This document shows positions 5,837 through 8,326 of a stretch of DNA of 8,326 nucleotides, piece after piece (position 1 is the first letter of the stretch; each line of letters opens with the position of its first letter). Origin of the DNA: Thermococcus sp. Lineage in GTDB: Archaea; Methanobacteriota_B; Thermococci; Thermococcales; Thermococcaceae. The stretch is taken from the NCBI GenBank assembly GCA_027062125.1, contig JAMOTW010000080.1, positions 1 to 8,326 of the forward strand. The letters are read 5' to 3'. The notes beneath the pieces are model-generated. The model made no database searches and was not told the DNA's origin. It saw only the letters and a list, made by a program, of their open reading frames with translations. A program made the translations under genes and the position numbers.

Positions 5837-6706
5837 TCACCTCAGATCCATGCGGAGGAAGCGGTAGAACGCTATCGCTAGGTAGACCAGCGTCAGGAAG
5901 ACGAGGTTGAAGAGGTTCGCGAGGTTGCTCTTTATCGCATGCCCGATGCCGACGTACTCGACTGATGGGTTGGTTACATCCCCTTTGACCACCGTGGCAT
6001 CGCTCACTATGACGTCTATCTGCGTCGTCGGGACGTAGAACAAGTACTTCGTCTTGTATTCCTCGCTCTTTTCCTGATAAGCCTCCCAGTCTGGGTTCTC
6101 ACTCAACAGGGTATCTTTCGCCGCTACGAACTGGACGATGGCGGGCATTATCATGAAGACGACGAACATCACCACGAGGGCCACGCCGAGGGCCGTACTC
6201 GATGACTTGATGAAGGTCGAGATGATGTAGCCAAGCGCCACCAGCTGGACCATCGCCAGCAGCAGGAGGCCGTTAAGGAGGAGAGAATCGGTGACGAGCT
6301 GGCTTCCCATGGGAGCACCCAACCACGCCAGGCCGACTATCCCCACGAGGGTCGTCAGAAGGAGTGCCATCAGCACAACCACCGTGTGGGCCAGAAACTT
6401 GCCGCCGATGTAGCTCAGCCTCTTGATCGGCTTGCTCATGGCCACGCGGAGGGTTCCCTTTTCTATCTCGCTGTTTATTGCCGTGGCCCCCATCAGGAGA
6501 GCGAGTATGGCGATGAAAAACCCGCCCAGCCCGTTGACGTTGTTTATAAGAATCGAAACGGCCTGTTGAACGGTTTCTATCTCTTCTCCAGACGCTTTTT
6601 GAAGGTAGAACCCCGGTAGGTACAGGAGCATCATTACACCCAGTATAACCCACAACTTCTTAGTTCGAAGGCTCTGCTTGAACTCGAGCCTGAATCCCCA
6701 AAACAT
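5837..6706 (-). CDS. ABC-2 type transporter permease
   Basis: This is the membrane partner of the downstream ATPase. It has 289 residues with six predicted hydrophobic segments (about 19-36, 58-77, 104-129, 142-166, 171-195, 262-284). A hydrophilic, tyrosine- and acid-rich loop of about 65 residues (196-260) lies between segments 5 and 6, probably outside the cell. Between segments 2 and 3 is the cytoplasmic coupling motif seen in ABC-2/NosY-like permeases, E80-IEKGTLRVAMSKPIKR, which would contact the ATPase. The N-terminal RLEFKQSLRTKKLW amphipathic stretch is also typical. The ATG at 6706 follows a G-rich ribosome site, GGGGGGTG (6718-6711), by 4 nt. The gene leads a two-gene operon with its own TATA box about 65 nt upstream. 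Substrate unknown. Confidence 0.9.
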   Translation of the reverse strand: MFWGFRLEFKQSLRTKKLWVILGVMMLLYLPGFYLQKASGEEIETVQQAVSILINNVNGLGGFFIAILALLMGATAINSEIEKGTLRVAMSKPIKRLSYIGGKFLAHTVVVLMALLLTTLVGIVGLAWLGAPMGSQLVTDSLLLNGLLLLAMVQLVALGYIISTFIKSSSTALGVALVVMFVVFMIMPAIVQFVAAKDTLLSENPDWEAYQEKSEEYKTKYLFYVPTTQIDVIVSDATVVKGDVTNPSVEYVGIGHAIKSNLANLFNLVFLTLVYLAIAFYRFLRMDLR

Positions 6707-6730
6707 AACACACCCCCCTTATTTCGGCAC

Positions 6731-6875
6731 CGGAGTGAAACCGCCCACTCGACAACAACTAATAAAAGGAGTATAAAAATTTTGTCTATCTGGTTGGAGT
6801 TCCGGGGCCCTTTCGCGGTTGCTAATCAAAGCCCTATCCCCAGTTATAAAGTCCCCAAACATACCTTTCACTCCG
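6731..6875. repeat. 10-bp inverted repeat pair CGGAGTGAAA / TTTCACTCCG
   Basis: CGGAGTGAAA at 6731-6740 and its exact reverse complement TTTCACTCCG at 6866-6875 flank the permease TATA box. The shorter core TCACTCC recurs at 6934-6940. These could be binding sites for a regulator. The copies are short enough that chance is not excluded. Confidence 0.4.
6771..6780 (-). promoter_or_regulatory. TATA box of the permease-ATPase operon
   Basis: On the minus strand ATTTTTATAC (6780-6771) is a good TATA box. RNA would start near 6749, leaving a leader of about 42 nt before the ATG at 6706, which is longer than for the other genes here. The leader's first 18 nt contain GAGTG-N8-CACTC (6750-6733), able to form a small hairpin. 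Confidence 0.6.
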
Positions 6876-6883
6876 ATGCATCG
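6874..6883. repeat. Perfect 10-bp palindrome
   Basis: CGATGCATCG is a perfect palindrome. It lies just downstream of the predicted start (about 6890) that the minus-strand TATA-like element at 6920-6911 would give. It overlaps the end of the TTTCACTCCG copy by two bases. It may be an operator half-complex or coincidence. Confidence 0.35.
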
Positions 6884-6910
6884 AACTTCGAGGTATTGTT
6901 GGTGTTAGAG

Positions 6911-6920
6911 TATTTAAACC
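6911..6920 (-). promoter_or_regulatory. Second minus-strand TATA-like element with no clear gene
   Basis: On the minus strand AAAAGGTTTAAATA (6924-6911) resembles a BRE plus TATA box. It would direct RNA from about 6890 through the interval toward the permease gene, giving either a long alternative leader or a small RNA. The only downstream frame before the permease is a 47-codon ORF with poor codon usage. Confidence 0.35.
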
Positions 6921-6980
6921 TTTTGACTGGACATCACTCCACCCAAAGACCCTCTCTGAGGCGGAGAGATGTTAGAATCG

Positions 6981-6985
6981 AAAAA
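6981..6985 (-). terminator. Oligo-T tract directly after the AGOG stop
   Basis: The minus strand reads TGATTTTTCG, so a T5 run begins immediately after the AGOG stop codon. It is followed by a weak 5-bp inverted repeat, CTCTC/GAGAG (6952-6968). This could end the RFAP synthase-AGOG transcript, but the tract is short. Confidence 0.35.
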
Positions 6986-7777
6986 TCATAGGTTTACAAG
7001 CCTCATAATGTCCTCCCACTTCGTGCAGTGCTCCTTCAACCGGCGAAAAACCTCGTCATTTCCCCCCAAGACGGGCCAGAGGATGGAGTCTATGTGGAGC
7101 GGAGGGATTCCGGTTTCCTCGGCTATCCTTCCCCAGAAGCTCACGGGGGGCTCGTTCGTGAACCTCTTCGTGTAGGCGTTTATCCTGACGTCATCCGGAA
7201 TCTCTATCCCCATCGGATAGGGCACGAACTCCCCGAAGGCTATCCTGCCCGCGTAGCCGAACATCTTAACTGCGAAGACTATCGTCTTGGCGCTTCTCTT
7301 CGAGTTGAGGACGCGGGCGAGGTCGTCCCTCAGGCTTTCCATCCCCCCGAAGTAGTACCTCCTCAGCGCCTTGAGGTCGAGCCCGTCGAGGAAGGGCTGG
7401 AGCTTTTCAAGCCGTTTGAGCTTCCCGGCAACAAGGCGCCTGTTGGTCGTTGATGAAGGCAAAAACTTCACGTAGGCCTTTGCTATGCCTTCTTCCGGAG
7501 GATTGGCCGAAAAATAGCGCGAGAACTCCCACCACCACTGCTCCCCCTTGGCCGAGAGCTGGTAGCTCACTATCGAGTTGGCCACGACGAGTTTGATGAA
7601 GAGTTCCTCATTCCCAAGGTTGTCGTGGAGATTTTTGAGGGCGTCGAACTGTAGGTCGACCCTCTCTTCTACCGTCCTGGCGCAGTCGATGCCGAGCTCC
7701 CTCAGGATGCCCACGAGCTCCCGAACCTTCTCCTCGTCCGATTTGTACTTCACCCGAACAAAGCGGTCGAGGGTCAC
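6986..7777 (-). CDS. N-glycosylase/DNA lyase, archaeal GO glycosylase (AGOG)
   Basis: AGOG enzymes remove 8-oxoguanine from DNA and cut the resulting abasic site, within the HhH-GPD superfamily. From GTG 7777 the protein has 263 residues, in the family range. Numbering from the alternative GTG 7786, K167 in SAKTIVF and D199 in IPDDVR are the likely catalytic lysine and aspartate. Their 32-residue separation equals that of K140 and D172 in the Pyrobaculum enzyme. Other family features are SYQLSAKGEQWWWEF (74-88), likely part of the base-recognition pocket, and the C-terminal HIDSILWPVLGG. I prefer GTG 7777 because GGGTGA (7788-7783) stands 5 nt before it; GTG 7786 would overlap the upstream gene by 8 nt. 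The upstream stop is 1 nt away, so the two genes are probably translated in series. Confidence 0.92.
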   Translation of the reverse strand: MTLDRFVRVKYKSDEEKVRELVGILRELGIDCARTVEERVDLQFDALKNLHDNLGNEELFIKLVVANSIVSYQLSAKGEQWWWEFSRYFSANPPEEGIAKAYVKFLPSSTTNRRLVAGKLKRLEKLQPFLDGLDLKALRRYYFGGMESLRDDLARVLNSKRSAKTIVFAVKMFGYAGRIAFGEFVPYPMGIEIPDDVRINAYTKRFTNEPPVSFWGRIAEETGIPPLHIDSILWPVLGGNDEVFRRLKEHCTKWEDIMRLVNL

Positions 7778-7778
7778 G

Positions 7779-8326
7779 TCACTCACCCGCCACGTTCCTT
7801 ATCAGCCTCTCTATGAACGCGCCTTCCTCGATTACCTCTGCCCCGGTGTTGCTCGGAAGGCCAAGCTCGACCCTCGCATTTATCCCGTGCTCCCGAAGGT
7901 AGTCGTGAGCCTCGGCGGAGAGCCTCTGGAACTCCCCCCTCCTTATGAGGCCGTAGACCGTTGGCCCCCAACTGCTCTGGCCAACGCCGTAGGTTTTCTC
8001 GGCCAGGAAGTCGAGGATGAGCTTCACGTCCTCCCGGAACTCTCCCCCCTGGTAGGCCTCGAAGTGCTTCCCCACCAGGCGCTGGATCGCGGAGAGGTGC
8101 TCACCGAAGGTTCTTATGTCCCCCTCCTTGAGGGCCGGCAGGAGGCCGAGCAGAATCCTGTGGCTTATCTCCATCGCAACGTCGGCCCTTCCAACGACGC
8201 CAGCCATCACCGGTTTTTCCTCCTCCTCGTCGAGGCCGGGGTTGAGCTCGGGGATTATCAGCAGGAAGGCCCAGTCCTCGGGGAAGTCCTCGCGGAATAT
8301 AAGCGGCGGTATGCCCCCCTTAACGC
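7779..8326 (-). CDS. Beta-ribofuranosylaminobenzene 5'-phosphate synthase (5'-truncated by window)
   Basis: Beta-RFAP synthase joins p-aminobenzoate and PRPP with loss of CO2 and pyrophosphate, the first committed step in making the arylamine part of tetrahydromethanopterin-type C1 carriers. The frame is open from the right edge to TGA 7781-7779, giving about 181 C-terminal residues; whole proteins are roughly 320-330. It belongs to the GHMP-kinase fold family. The diagnostic glycine-serine motif GVGQSSWGPTVYG lies at about 7988-7950. Upstream, GGIPPLIFREDFPEDWAFLL and an acid-rich turn (DEEEEKP) match the middle of the family. The protein ends ERLIRNVAGE. It is the first visible gene of a unit with AGOG, separated by 1 nt. 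The start codon and promoter lie outside the window. Confidence 0.9.
   Translation of the reverse strand, partial: VKGGIPPLIFREDFPEDWAFLLIIPELNPGLDEEEEKPVMAGVVGRADVAMEISHRILLGLLPALKEGDIRTFGEHLSAIQRLVGKHFEAYQGGEFREDVKLILDFLAEKTYGVGQSSWGPTVYGLIRRGEFQRLSAEAHDYLREHGINARVELGLPSNTGAEVIEEGAFIERLIRNVAGE

Larger units (their letters stand above)
6707..6985. other. Non-coding interval between the AGOG gene and the permease gene
   Basis: These 279 bases are clearly more A/T-rich than the genes. They hold the permease promoter, a second minus-strand TATA-like element (GGTTTAAATA, 6920-6911), a 10-bp inverted repeat, a 10-bp palindrome, and three copies of a GGAGTGA/TCACTCC heptamer. No ORF in it has convincing codon usage, and I see no tRNA or clear C/D-box pair. 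Confidence 0.6.

Noticed and set aside
6719..6862. 47-codon minus-strand ORF (ATG 6862 to TAA 6719) ending just before the permease ribosome site
   Set aside because: Codon usage is unlike the neighbours, with many T-ending codons and rare CGA. It contains the strong permease TATA box. Only a poor GGAGTGA-like ribosome site precedes it. More likely non-coding.
6782..6991. 69-codon plus-strand ORF starting at TTG
   Set aside because: There is no ribosome site or plausible TATA box at the right distance, the codon usage is poor, and it runs into the 3' end of the AGOG gene.

Overview
The window reads as ordinary chromosome of a hyperthermophilic archaeon of the order Thermococcales, most likely Thermococcus. 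Four things point there. The protein set is archaeal: archaeal-type PheRS beta chain, archaeal GO glycosylase (AGOG), beta-RFAP synthase, a short UbiD-family decarboxylase and an XPB-like helicase. Promoters are BRE/TATA-type and lie very close to start codons. Ribosome sites read GGTGA/GAGGTGAT. Codons are strongly G/C-ending and rich in AGG, GAG and ATA. I see no transposon, integrase, CRISPR array, tRNA or rRNA.

Layout, left to right. Bases 2-1168 hold the 3' two-thirds of pheT (+). A 30-codon open frame on the minus strand (1173-1265) starts the next interval; it has its own ribosome site and a possible promoter and is easily missed. truA (1427-2230, +) follows from a near-leaderless promoter. 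Its last 54 bases are also the 3' end of a convergent SF2 helicase gene (2177-3571, -). The helicase and a UbiD-family gene (3645-4910, +) are transcribed away from each other, apparently from one TATA element used in both directions. The UbiD gene converges on a two-gene ABC exporter operon (-): permease 5837-6706, then ATPase 4914-5831, with the ATPase ribosome site overlapping the permease stop. A 279-base non-coding interval (6707-6985) carries the exporter promoter plus several inverted and repeated short motifs. The last unit (-) is beta-RFAP synthase (partial, 7779-8326) followed by AGOG (6986-7777), 1 nt apart.

Most of the genes are unlinked housekeeping functions: tRNA charging, tRNA modification, DNA repair or unwinding, probable isoprenoid-precursor synthesis, and pterin cofactor synthesis. 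Only two pairs look functionally or translationally coupled: permease-ATPase and RFAP synthase-AGOG. I found no convincing new multi-gene system. The items most worth a second look are the 30-residue acidic, cysteine-ended ORF, the symmetric shared promoter at 3600-3620, the 54-bp convergent coding overlap, and non-canonical residues in the UbiD and XPB-like proteins.
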